Shown piece after piece: positions 34,923-45,637 of a stretch of DNA of 64,000 nucleotides. Each line of letters starts with the position of its first letter. Positions within the stretch are counted from its first letter, which is position 1. Source of the stretch: Pohlia nutans (taxonomy: Eukaryota > Streptophyta > Bryopsida > Bryales > Mniaceae). Made by a program: the position numbers and the translations under genes. The stretch covers positions 4,652,501 through 4,716,500 of the forward strand of contig CM040089.1 of assembly GCA_022496805.1 (NCBI GenBank). Direction: 5' to 3'. The notes beneath the pieces were generated by a model. That model did no database searches and was not told the DNA's origin. It saw only the letters and a program-made list of their open reading frames with translations.

Positions 34923-35000
34923 TTGAAACAAGGGAACTTAGCAGGTGACGGAGGGGCGACCAGACCTGTGCCGGTACCGGCAGTGCTTCATCAAGGGTTC
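34923..35000. repeat. Orphan copy of the 63-bp unit
   Basis: It carries 'caagggaacttagcaggtg' and the core TGCCGGTACCGGCAGTGC, about 290 bp away from the main array. Confidence 0.8.
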
Positions 35001-35039
35001 AGGAATATCATGCGGCAGTACTCATGCGGCAGTACGCAT

Positions 35040-35155
35040 GTACGATTCAAGATCGTGCGACAATATTCAAGATTCGAGATTCAAGATTCAAGATCGTGTG
35101 GCAGTATTCAAGATTCAAGCAAATTCAAGATTCGAGATTCGAGCAAATTGAGCTG
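35040..35155. repeat. Degenerate simple repeat (attcaagattcgag)
   Basis: Short units 'attcaagattcgagattc' and 'gatcgtgcggcagtattc' alternate. It directly follows the orphan 63-bp unit. Confidence 0.6.
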
Positions 35156-36530
35156 ACTTAGACAAGATTTGAGGAGCGAGAATCCCGGATCTGAGAAGAC
35201 AAACTCCCGGATTGAGTCGCAGTGAATTTGAGGTTTGAATTCAAGGCATACTCCGCTCCTAAAATCAACTGCAGACCTAAACTCCTAAAACAGAAAGAAA
35301 AGGAACGGAAAGCAATGAAATCCAACCGGACCTTCAGGGGAAAGAAGGCCGCGCTCGCTCATCTCCCCTGCCTCATTCATTTCGCCACCAATGCTACAGC
35401 CTATATTCACATTCACAAACAAACAACAAAAGTGAGCCACAAGCATCGGTGAGCCGCATCAGAAATCGCTTCTGCACGATCTCCATCCAACCTCATCACA
35501 TTCCATGAAATCGCCTAAAACTGCAAATGCACAAATCGGATTCAAATTTGAAACCACCAGCGTGGGCAAGAATAAAAACGAAATGGAGGACCACTTCAGA
35601 ATCAAGTGCCGGTATCGGCAGTACCCTGGCAACTTATCAACTGACAAGCGAGAACTGCAAGAGACAACTAGAACTGAGCAAAGTCAACACTTCTGTGTAC
35701 ATTCCGTGTACATGTGCGAAATAGTCGGTTTTAATAATGCTTCCTTCACAACGAACGTCACCTGCCAGTGCTTGGAAAATGTTTTGCAAACCACTGGAGA
35801 TACTGAACCTATATTGGGGATGATCGTGATGTTGATGATCGATATATTAGGACTCATAGTTTGAAATTTCAAAAATCTGGGTTAAATAAAAGTAAAGGAA
35901 AAGGCACCGTCAAGCCAACTTGACTTTCTCTGCCCCAATCAGCCTAAAAACACAGAAGGCAGCTACGTTGATTTCTTCCTTTTCACTGGACAAACGAAAG
36001 AAAACTTTCATTGCAAGGAACCGACAAAGAGAAGAACAATTTTGAATTCCATCCCTTTTATGAGCTAGGGAGAGCGTGCCACAGTTGCCTTTAAGGTGGT
36101 TACCCCATTTCCAACTGAATAAGAAATACGGATTTGAGACATTGATATTATTTAGTATTTTTTTTTAGAGTTAGGCAAGAAGAAATAGATTTCAACACAA
36201 GTTGAAACATAATTTTTGGATGAAGAATGAATTAGTTATAAATTTCCAAAGTTGAAGCATGACACATCCCATTCACGGCACATAGGTAGAGTTGTTTCTG
36301 TCTGAGGAAAATTTGTATTCCACACACTAAAGATGCTTAAACCAACAACAACAAATTCATAACCACACTTACACATACTAGAACCAACAAGAGAGAACCC
36401 ATTATCAAGAGTCCTGCCTGCCTTCCTGCCTCGATTTTAATGAGATATTGGGCTCTGAATTTGGAACATTCTATTTACAAAAGATGTCAAGTATACGCCA
36501 AGGTAATGCTGGCCAAGCTAATTCTAATGA
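35156..36530. other. No gene recognised
   Basis: The open frames show no domain. One more copy of the core occurs as TGCCGGTATCGGCAGTACC at about 35608. The part at 35,340-35,530 is GC-richer and could be the 5' region of the minus-strand gene, but I cannot show an exon. Confidence 0.35.
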
Positions 36531-36536
36531 GATTGA

Positions 36537-37545
36537 ACACAAGGGAACCCAAAATTGCAGTGCCGGTACTGGCAGTGCAAAAACACTAGCAAAACTTAGA
36601 ACACAAGGGAACCCAAAATTGCAGTATCAGTACCGGCAGTGCAAAATCACAAGCAAAACTTAGAACACAAGGGAACCCAAAATTGCAGAGCCGGTACCGG
36701 CAGTGCAAAAACACTAGCAAAACTTAGAACACAAGGGAATCCAAAATTGCAGTGCCGGTACCGGCAGTGCAAAATCACAAGCAAAACTTAGAACACAAGG
36801 GAACCCAAATTGCAGTGCCGGTACCGGCAATGCAAAATCACAAGCAAAACTTAGAACACAAGGGAACCCAAAATTGCAGTGCCGGTACCGGCAGTGCAAA
36901 ATCACAAGCAAAACTTAGAACACAAGGGAACCCAAAATTGCAGTGCCGGTACCGGCAGTGCAAAATCACAAGCCAAACTTAGAACACAAGGGAACCCAAA
37001 ATTGCAGTGCCGGTACCGGCAGTGCAAAATCACAAGCCAAACTTAGAACACAAGGGAACCCAAAATTGCAGTGCCGGTACCGGCACTGCAAAATCACAAG
37101 CAAAAGTTAGAACAAAAGGGAACCCAAAATTGCAGTGCCGGTACCGGCAGTGCAAAATCACAAGCCAAACTTAGAACACAAGGGAACCCAAATTGTAGTG
37201 CCGGTACCTGCAGTGCAAAATCACAAGCAAAACTTAGAGCAAAAGGGAACCCAAAATTGCAGTGCCGGTACCGGCAGTGCAAAATCACAAGCAAAACTTA
37301 GAACACAAGGGAACCCAAATTGTAGTGCCGGTACCGGCAGTGCAAAATCACAAGCAAAACTTAGAACATAAAGGAAACCAAAATCGCAATGGCGGTACCG
37401 GTAGTGCAAAAACACTAGCAAAACTTAGAACACAAAGGAACCTAGAATCGCAGTGCCGGTACCGGCAGTCGAAAAACACAAGCAGAACTTGAACACAAAG
37501 GGACCCAAAATGGCAGTGCCGGTACCGGCAGTCCAAAAAGGCAAA
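36537..37545. repeat. 64-bp tandem repeat with the same palindromic core
   Basis: About 16 copies of a 64-bp unit: 'aaatcacaagcaaaactta', 'gaacacaagggaaccc', 'aaaattgcag', then TGCCGGTACCGGCAGTGC. Some copies vary by 1-2 bp. The last four are more diverged, with a 66-bp period. Confidence 0.9.
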
Positions 37546-37576
37546 CAAAACTTGAATACAAGGGGACCCAAATATG

Positions 37577-38139
37577 ACGAGATTGAGAATTCTCAAGTTC
37601 GATTCTGCTGGAGTTTCTTTTCAGTGCAGCGACTGCAATTTTTGGAATCTTGGAGCGTGTAATATACCGTTGGAAAGGTTTTGAGAATACCTTTCCAATG
37701 GTATATTATGCGCCCTTGAAATTGTGGAAAAAGGACTGCCGGTACCGGCAGTCCTTTTCGGGGTCTCGAAGCGGCCATGACGAGATTGAGATTTTCTGAA
37801 GATTGATTATGCTGAAGTTTCTTTTCGGTGTAGCGACTGCAATTTTTGGAATCTCGGAGCGTGTAATATACCGTTGGAAAGGTCTTGAGAATACCTTTCC
37901 AATGGTATATTATGCACCCTTGAAATTGTGGAAAAAGGACTACCGGTACCGGCAGTCCTTTTTGGGGTCTCGAAGTGGCCATGACAAGATTGAGAGTTCT
38001 CAAGTTCGATTCTGCTGGAGTTTCTTTTCGATGTAGCGACTGCAGTTTTTGGAATCTGGGAGCGTGTAATATACCGTTGGAAAGGTCTTGAGAATACCTT
38101 TCTAATGGTATATTATGCGCTCTTGAAATTGTGGAAAAA
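37577..38139. repeat. About 203-bp tandem repeat with an extended palindrome
   Basis: 'gtgtaatataccgttggaaa' recurs at 37657, 37861 and 38064. Each unit has an inverted pair (accgttggaaagg / cctttccaatggt), and the first two carry the core inside a longer palindrome with half-site AAGGACTGCCGGT. The third unit breaks off at 38139, where the transposase reading frame begins. Confidence 0.85.
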
Positions 38140-40004
38140 AGACTGTGGAGATGCATCAATCCCAATGCCGAATAAAGAAAGAACTTGTCTCTTCCATTGG
38201 GTGCAATCATTGGAGATGCACACAAAGGCTGACATCAGAGCTGACCTCCAAGACCAACATCGCATGCTCTGCAAGCAATACAAGAACGCCTCAACGCAAG
38301 CGGATGCAGATTCCAGGTACCTGGCTATCCGAGCTTGGTGGTTGTCCTCAAGAGCTACAACAGAAGATGGATTGAGATGTTTCGACCTTTGGCTTGCCTT
38401 CTGGCATTTTCGATACCGCCAATGGGGAGGCTTCATGCAGTTGGTGAGCTCCTTAACCCTAAATTCGAAACCCTAAGTCTCTGCCATTGTTTATTTTCCT
38501 CTCTTCACCTACAAACTCTAAAGGTGCACTGCTTTCTATATACCAGGACCTCACTGAGGACGAGTTGGCTGAAATGTCCTCTTGCAACTTAGCGGAAAGT
38601 ATCCACAACAAATGGAAACAGCAGTCCGGTGATCAAGGGTTAGACCTTTTTGTCGCTACTATGGATGACTTTGTCCGATCCTTCATGCAGAGCGTCGCGT
38701 ACTACCAATACCTCAAGGGGGATAGAGCTGGAATCGGCCCTACCAAAGAAGAACTGAAACTTCGGATTGCACAGAAGTCTACAGAGCGCACGGGGAATTC
38801 AAAATCCCTACACGAAGCATTAGCGAAAATGCCGGGTGCTGAAGAGTTCTACACTCGAACGCCTCAACTCGAAGGAGAAGAAGTCTTCTTGTCGTTGAAG
38901 CGAAAAGCAAACGTTCCCATTGGCTCGGAATTTGACTCTCACCGACCTGATATGATCAGCATCTCGCGTCCTCGAGTGCAGACCAGGTCTGCAAGGAACA
39001 ACGTCCTAAACCTCAATGCTTCTCCTGTAGAGCTGGCAGACTCTCCCCAAGCATTAGAGAAATTAGATGTGCCAGTGCAGGTACCAGAGCCCACCCCAGC
39101 GGCAGCCCTAAACCATGTTACTTCCGTGCAAGAAACGGCTTGCGACGAGAGTCAGTGGCACATAGCTAGGCTGCCAAAAACATCTGCGAAGGCTTGTTTC
39201 GCGCAACAGGCTGTCACTAAGAAGAAGTGCATCGCTCGAATCGTACAAGACGGAAAATCTACCGCTGCTCCTACGTACACGGGCTTGATGGACAACTACA
39301 GGAGAAATCGCAAGGACCGCATGCAATTTTTCTTCTGCAATGACGACATTGAGAGGTGTGTCAAAGGAACCCGCAGAAAGTGGGTTATGTCCCGCCCGGA
39401 GGTCCCCGAGATCTGGCCCGTTAAGAACGGCACTAACCTAACACGCAAGGAGATACTTGCCTTACAGAATGCTGGCTTTCGACTTCCACAGCGGGAGGTC
39501 ATATCGCCGCGAAGGCTCTTCCAAGACCACCCTCTCCTCGTTGACTTGTCATCCTATGCAACTCCAGCATTCCCTGATGAAGTTCCCAAGCGACGGCACG
39601 GCAAAAATGTCCGCCGCAACAAGAAGAGCCCATCCATCAAGCAAGCCAACAACTGTGCCAGTGCTGGAGCATACAAAGGTCGCATAAGGAAGGTGGACAT
39701 GGTTCCAGTCCATGCCCTAGGTTGCATCGTCACGTTGGATTCGGGCACGCCTTCGACAATTCAGCAGTACCATCTCACAATTTCCCAGTTTCCAGACTGC
39801 TCCTGCCCTTATTTCAAGGAGATGCTGACTAAGGCAAAGGGAGGCCCCAGTCAATGGGCTCACTACAAACATTTGTATTTTGTCTTCACGGTCATTTGTG
39901 GGTTTGATGTTGATGTAGATGCCTTCATACATGCACCCACTCTTAGCTTCAACGAAGTTAAGCTAGTTCTTGAGAGTGGGTTGTTGACTCATCCAACATC
40001 TTAG
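38140..40004 (+). CDS. Mutator-like transposase, C-terminal part with SWIM-like zinc finger (5' truncated)
   Basis: Two exons join in phase: about 38140-38443 (donor TTG|GTGAGC) and 38547-40004 (acceptor TATACCAG). The first begins within the frame after the tandem repeat, so the N-terminal and most DDE residues are missing. It holds CLFHW (the CxxH motif that MULE transposases place between the second and third acidic residues) and the Trp-rich WLAFWHFRYRQWGGF. The second exon starts DLTEDELAEMSSCNLAESIH and ends in a SWIM-like motif, FPDCSCPYF, 17 residues, then HYKHLYFVF. The usual second Cys of CxH is Tyr. MULE proteins move DNA by cut-and-paste. This copy lacks its 5' part, and without it cannot be active. 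It could instead be a domesticated MULE-derived gene with a further exon upstream of the repeats. Confidence 0.5.
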
Positions 40005-40624
40005 GGTACTTCAATGTTTCTAGTTCCATTTTTGACATGTTCACTCTTCAAATCAATGAAATTGTAGTGAGACTAAAAGGGCCACTACTGCAGTTTTCAA
40101 AATCATGTTCTATTCTTTACCCTAAACTTTGGAATTTCTTCTATTTTGTACCCTTATCCGTAGCTGGTCTATATCATCAATTTGCTACTCAGTTCAAATA
40201 ATATTGATGTAGAAAATCTATGCCTAAACCTACTGATTGGTCCATAACAAGGGTGTAATAAATTAAATTTTCATTTTACCCTACAACCGCGGAATTGGGT
40301 CCAATTACAACACTTGTTTCATTAAAAATGCACATGCCATATAAAAAGTGCATATGCTGAAATTTCTATATGTTTGAAGAAAACATAGTCAAAATTTACC
40401 TTTTTAGTGCGAAAATTGAATGTACATAAATTTTGCAAACATTCAATCAATGCTTTCAATATATACTTGTCCATAATGAAAAGAACTATTGAATTTCACA
40501 TTCATTTGCATGCACTCCAATTTTTGCATTCTAAACAACCAAAAACATACAACTTCATTGGAAAATTGACAAAAATTGGTGAAGGGGTTAGGCATTGCTC
40601 ACCCCCAGCCCCTTTGTAACCAAA
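40005..40624. other. No gene recognised
   Basis: AT-rich DNA after the transposase. The nearest downstream AATAAA-like signal is 'caatgaaattg' at about 40055, which is weak. Confidence 0.4.
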
Positions 40625-41010
40625 AATTTATTTGATTTTTTTTAAAGGGGTAGGCGCATACCCACTCTATTGTACAATCAAACTTTTTTTACCTAAACAA
40701 TTTTTAGGGAAAGGCACATGACCACCCCATGTGTAATCAAAGTTTTTTAGGAGGTGGGTGTTTGTGCCTACCCCCATTTGCACTCTAAGATTTTCACCTA
40801 AAAACTTTAGAGGGGGGTGGGCATGTGCCCACCCCCCTTCGGTATCAAAGTTTTTCACCTAAGAACTTTAAAGAGGGTGGGCATGTGCCCACCCCCCTTT
40901 GATATCAAAGTTTTTCACCTAAAAGTTTTAGAGGGGGGTGGACATGTGCCCACCCCCCTTTGGTATCAGAGTTTTCACCTAATTTTTTTTAAGCGGGTAT
41001 ACAAGGACTC
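40625..41010. repeat. About 61-bp minisatellite
   Basis: About six copies, the right ones best conserved, with 'gggtgggcatgtgcccacccc' in the middle (an imperfect palindrome) and 'tatcaaagtttttcaccta' between. Divergence increases to the left. Confidence 0.85.
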
Positions 41011-42377
41011 TAAACCCTACACCTACTTCTATAATATCACATACTCTATTATCTAGGTAGAGAAACACACCCAATTTGGTCAATGTGCTAATTTAACCCT
41101 CCACTTTGAAGGTCAAATGGAAAATGTCAAACTACTATGCATGTATTATCCGTTGATATGCAACAAAGAATGGAATGCTACAACAAGACATGAGCAAAAA
41201 GCAGAGCATCACGCATTGGCATCCCACTCGCATCAGTGCACTGCTTGGGCGGCATCGTTATTTATTTTCCTCAAAGTGCCTTCAAAGCCATCTCCTACAC
41301 TTCCAGTTGCCATCTCCGCCAATCATTTCAAGAATTTTTTTTTGGAATTCGCCCGAATTCTTGTGATTTTGAGAGATTCAGCGAGACTTCGAGTTGGGTG
41401 AGATGGAGGGCAGCTAGGCAAAGTTGGGCACAATGATGCCACGCGTGCTCATCGTCTCTCAACACACAGTGCGGCAAGAACAAATTCATGATCATTTACA
41501 TTAGCGGACGATCTTGAGATGAGCTAAGTAATCCTGATACTCTTGCGTGGTGCTGGTGATCCTCCCGCGCGTCAGCGGTGTATCCTCTCTCCTCGACAGC
41601 TTCAAATCGTTCCACGATGTGCTCCTGTGCAAAGGTGAAGACATCGACCCCGCACACTACATGGAGTCCAGCGAGCTTCCCATTTAACACTGGAGTCAAG
41701 TGCTGAACGGTCTTGACTTCAGTGTGCTGAATGTCGCGGCAGTCAAGTGCTGAATGTCGTGGCAGTCAGGTGCTGAATGTTGCTTGCGGCGGAGCGTATG
41801 TAGTATGAGGTGAACCCTAACCCTAATCCCTGTTTATGATTGCCCGGGTTGTCCTAGTTTAGATCAGAGTTGTCAAGCTTGCTTATTATTAGATTCAAAT
41901 TTATTAAAGCCAAATGTTGATGGAGATCAGAAAGTACTCATTGATCTGTATTGGCCTCGGGGTCACCCTTCTGGTTGGAAGCTTCTCCTAGCACTCCTTT
42001 TTTGGGTATCACGGACGAGAATTTGTTGAAGCGCATCCGAGAATTGATCTTTGCTCGTAAGCTCTCATCAACTTTGAATCAATTGCTACAGTTCATTTAA
42101 CTTTGCTAGTGATGGGGATTAATCTCATGGATTTGAATACAACTTCATATGGACTCCAGATAGATATGAACTCCGGACCTCTTTCGAGGCCGGCTTGAAT
42201 AAAGTGTCTGTTCGTCTTGACAATGAGCCAATGCCCACCGGACAAAGGTCCATTGGTACAAGACTACTCACCTCTTTCGAGAATAGACACTTTAGTAACC
42301 AGAGATAAATACTAGTAACACTAGTAAAATACGTTAGATTAGAACTAGCACGAGTATAAATTGGTGTTTGTTTTGCT
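41011..42377. other. No gene recognised
   Basis: The open frames lack domains. Three short repeats of 'gcagtcaagtgctgaatgtcg' occur at 41690-41780. A telomere-like 'aaccctaaccctaa' at 41814 is too short to mean much. Confidence 0.4.
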
Positions 42378-42383
42378 GGAGGT

Positions 42384-42472
42384 CGCCAAGTCGTGGTTCC
42401 AAGGTTGGTTGGAGAAGGGCGTTTATGTTACAATTGTACGGTCCGGGTTCGATTCCCGTGGAGTCCGTTTGA
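42384..42472 (+). other. tRNA-like (SINE-head-like) fragment
   Basis: A perfect B-box, GGTTCGATTCC, lies at 42447-42457, inside a near-complete T-arm (cggg-ttcgatt-cccg). An A-box-like 'gtcgccaagtcgtgg' lies about 60 bp before it. The acceptor stem does not pair, so I do not call a tRNA gene. A tRNA-derived SINE or a decayed tRNA fits better. Confidence 0.35.
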
Positions 42473-42663
42473 GCGTTTATTGTGATATACATGACTTGGT
42501 GCTGCTAGTGAATTATTCATAGGCAGGAAAGTTTGTACCAACCAACCGGCCCCGTCCCATCTACTTGAGACAAGTGTGCACTGTGAGTTAAAATAAAAAG
42601 TACAAAAGAAATAAGTAGTGGTCTTCACCATTACCCTCCTTTTCTTTGGTAGTTTCGTTTAAT

Positions 42664-44250
42664 TTAGTAATCTATTGGTAGTGGTTGGTTATTTTCTATT
42701 TTTCTTTTATGTAGAATAATTGATCCGGCATGATGTATACCAATGGTATTTATTTTTTTGAATGTGTGTTTAATGGCGGTTTCTGGTAGCTTAAATTTTG
42801 TTTCAAGGAGTTTCATCGAGGGAACATGTGTTGTGCCTCTAGCTCCTGCCGTGATGACTATGAGTGGGTCAACTTTCCATCCTAAATTAATAATGTTGTT
42901 GATAAGTGGTTGGTATTTCTGTTTTTTGATATCTATAGTTTCTTGTGGGAATCTGTCATTACAATATGTAAATTCAATAAATTGAATTGTGAGGTTGTCT
43001 GATGTATGTGATGGTGGGTCATTTTTGTATGGGAGTCCTTTTACGCAAAGGATGTCTGGTTTGAATCTAGCGTTACAATGACATCTTTGTTGTTCACATG
43101 AACATGGTAGTAGCCATGGGGGTACTGTGTTTTCTTGGGGGTTGTTGTTGAATGTTCCTGCGTTCATGAGGGTGTAGCATCTAGATTTTTGTGATGAGAG
43201 GATTAATTTCCTAAGTTCCCATACTGCTTTATTATGTCTTTTGACTCTGATGGCGTGTATATGGTGCTGGTTGCATTTTAGAAGTCCGTGTAGCTATGTG
43301 TCTGCATCTGCAGAGTTACAGATGGAGCATGTGATCGAGGGGAATCTTTCTCTACCAAAGAATAGTTGTTTTCTAGCATTACCTATGTATTGACCGGTAC
43401 GAAGTTTTAAAATAATTGTTTTTTGTGAGTCTGTGATTGTAGGATTGGACCAAAATGCATTGGATAGTTCATTATCGATGTTTGGGTTCGTAGTCCATTT
43501 GCTAATGTTGGGAAATTGGGTTGTCATTATTTCAAGGTTATTTTCTTGGTCGTATTTGGTTAGATATGTTTGGAGACATCTGACAGGGCCTTTGTCTGGT
43601 CGTTTTATAGGTCCTAGCCATAGATCCTTTTGGAAGTAGAATGGTGTTGTATGTGCAAATTCATATGATCTTGTGGCTCTGAAGTATTCTTTTCTGGCTC
43701 CCATTTTTGCAAGTTTATCCGCTTGTTCGTTACCTTCAATGTTAATATGTGCTTTGACTTTGTAGAATGTGGTGGGTTGAGTACGTGTTTTTAGCATTTC
43801 TACCATGTTTGTTAGTATGGTTTTATCCGCGTGATTGTTGTGCATGGTTGGGTGTTTAATATGTGTGTTTAGATTGTATAGGCAGTTGAGGCAGTCTGTA
43901 AATATATGTGCCGGTTCGTCTGGGTATTTAGTAGTGATTAGTCTAAGTGTTTTATGGATAGCCATTAGTTCTGCTCGAAAACTTGTTTGTAGGCCTGGTA
44001 GTCTTTTTGATATTTGCATGTCAGCCTTTGTAGAGTTGTATATTCCGTATCCGGCTTTTTCTTTTTTCAGGTGTCCGTCGGGGGCTTGTTCAGGAGGTAT
44101 GAAGGATCCATCGGTATAGTAGCTATGTTGCGGTTGGAATTTAGGTGTGATGTTCGTCACAAAGTTTGGTAGAGGTGGTGTGTTTAAAGTGGCCGGGTTG
44201 ATGGAGGGCGGGTATATGAGTTTGTTCCATTTTTTATTTTTATTGACCGG
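42664..44250 (-). pseudogene. LINE ORF2, 3' part (RNase H and C-terminal domain), truncated by LTR insertion
   Basis: One minus-strand frame runs from 44250 to 42664 with a single internal TAG at 43294-43296. The RNase H domain shows SYYTDGS, FRAELMAIH, HIFTDCLNCLY and EGNEQADKLA, which are the four acidic positions. CSIC followed by Q/stop-LHGLLKCNQHH looks like a C-terminal zinc finger, and the rest (FIEFTYCNDRFP, LIVITAGARGT) is a C-terminal domain seen in some LINE proteins. The RT would lie to the right but is cut off by the gypsy array at 44,251. The first codons of the longer frame (to 44271) belong to the LTR. Minus-strand sequence below 42664 is probably its 3' UTR. Confidence 0.7.
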
Positions 44251-45586
44251 TGTCGCGATGCAAATGCGCATATAGTGTAAAAACTTATAGTATTGTTATT
44301 TTGATGAGTTTTAAGATATCTCATTTAAAGAAGAAATGAATAGGGAATATTTGAGAAAGATTATGAATTGATTCATAATCTCTACAAGGTTTTAATTGCC
44401 TTGTGTTTTGACTAATAAGAGTCAAACTTTACATTTATCTTCTTAGAATGAGTTTTGATATTTAATTTGAGTTTTGATAGTTGTTGAAAAGAAAGGTGAA
44501 GATTGTTTTACCTTTCTTTTAGTTTTTTGTGAGTTTATCATTAAAATAAGCGAATGGATAGAGGTATGGGAGACTTTTGGGTCACCCAATTAGTTTTAGG
44601 GTGCCCATGTGGCTAGGTATGGGCTGATGTGTTCCCCCTTGTGGCTTGATAAGGGGGGCCTTCTTCTCCCGAACCTCATTCTTCTTGTGTTCATGTTTTA
44701 GTTTTTTAGTTTTTATGCCGTGTGTTTGAGGACAAGTGACTTACTGTGTATAGCTCGGATTTCAATGAAATTTTGAGAGCACGTTCCTCTTCTTGTTGTG
44801 ATTCCAATGGTGTGTGGCGCTTGTCATTTGGAGTTAGTATGAGAAAGTTATGCCTTGAGAAGTGAAAGAGGGTTTAGTGCCGTCGAAATTCAAAGGCAGT
44901 CGCTTTAAACTCTTGTAGAAATTTGTATAATGATCGATTAGTTTTGAAATTTTGTGAGCACATGTGTTATGTTGATAGCTTTCTAAAAAGCTATTAAACT
45001 CTTGTTTTGAAGTTAGGACGTGAAAGTTATGCTTGTAGAAGTTTGAGGGTGTGAAACTGCCGCTCAATATAGAAGTTCCATTTTTGACGAAGTATAGAAA
45101 ACGGACAGTATGATATTTTAAGCTAAGATTTACAGGCAACGTAGATGGTGATGTTAGCTTTCTAAAAAATTATGGCATCATGTATTTGGAGCTTTTATGA
45201 AGATGATATGCGTCCCGAAGTGGAGAGATGTACAGCTGCCGTGAATATTTGGAGTCTCAACTTCAGCACGCTATAAATATTGAATGGTAAATCATTTTCT
45301 CTTGAAATTTTTACAGATTGTGTAGCTTTGTGTTAGCTTTCCAGAAAGTTATAGCACACTTGATTTGGAGCAAGTATGTGTCTGTGGCATTCATTTGAAT
45401 GCTGACAGTGTTTTTAAAGGTTTAAGCCTTTACACGGTTTGCTATTTTGCAAAATAAAACATAGATTTGGGTTTTTAATGGTATAAACAATAAATTACAC
45501 TATCATATTTCCCCATACCTTGAATTCAAACTAGTTGCAGCTAGAAACCCCGCGTTTTCCCAGAGCAAAACCCTCTCTACCCGACA
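44251..45586 (+). repeat. LTR 1
   Basis: 1,336 bp, starting TGTCG and ending CGACA (5-bp inverted ends). It has a TATA-like CTATAAATAT at 45271 and AATAAA at 45489. Three to four degenerate units with a 179-bp period lie inside (AGCTTTCTAAAAA at 44977, 45156 and 45335). Confidence 0.9.
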
Positions 45587-45588
45587 TT

Positions 45589-45606
45589 TGGTGCTTCCAC
45601 TGAGAG
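45589..45606 (+). other. Primer-binding site
   Basis: TGGTGCTTCCACTGAGAG starts 2 bp after the LTR. It begins TGG, as needed to pair with a tRNA CCA end, and fits the 3' end of a plant tRNA-Thr as I recall it. The tRNA identity should be checked. Confidence 0.65.
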
Positions 45607-45637
45607 ACGCTTTGGGGCAATTAGTTTTAGTTAAAGA

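Noticed and set aside
34305..37545. CRISPR-like array (short palindromic repeats with regular spacing)
   Set aside because: The 'spacers' are nearly identical from unit to unit, so these are satellites. The window is eukaryotic.
34322..37596. Repeat proteins in the 63- and 64-bp arrays (VPVPAVLQQGN..., CRYRQCKITSK...)
   Set aside because: Open frames occur in several frames and both strands because of the repeat. No start, domain or splice context supports expression.
41810..41828. Telomeric repeat (aaccctaaccctaa)
   Set aside because: Only about two units, and not the usual plant CCCTAAA spacing.
42384..42472. Functional tRNA gene
   Set aside because: The T-arm and B-box are good, but the acceptor stem does not pair and no clear anticodon arm is formed.
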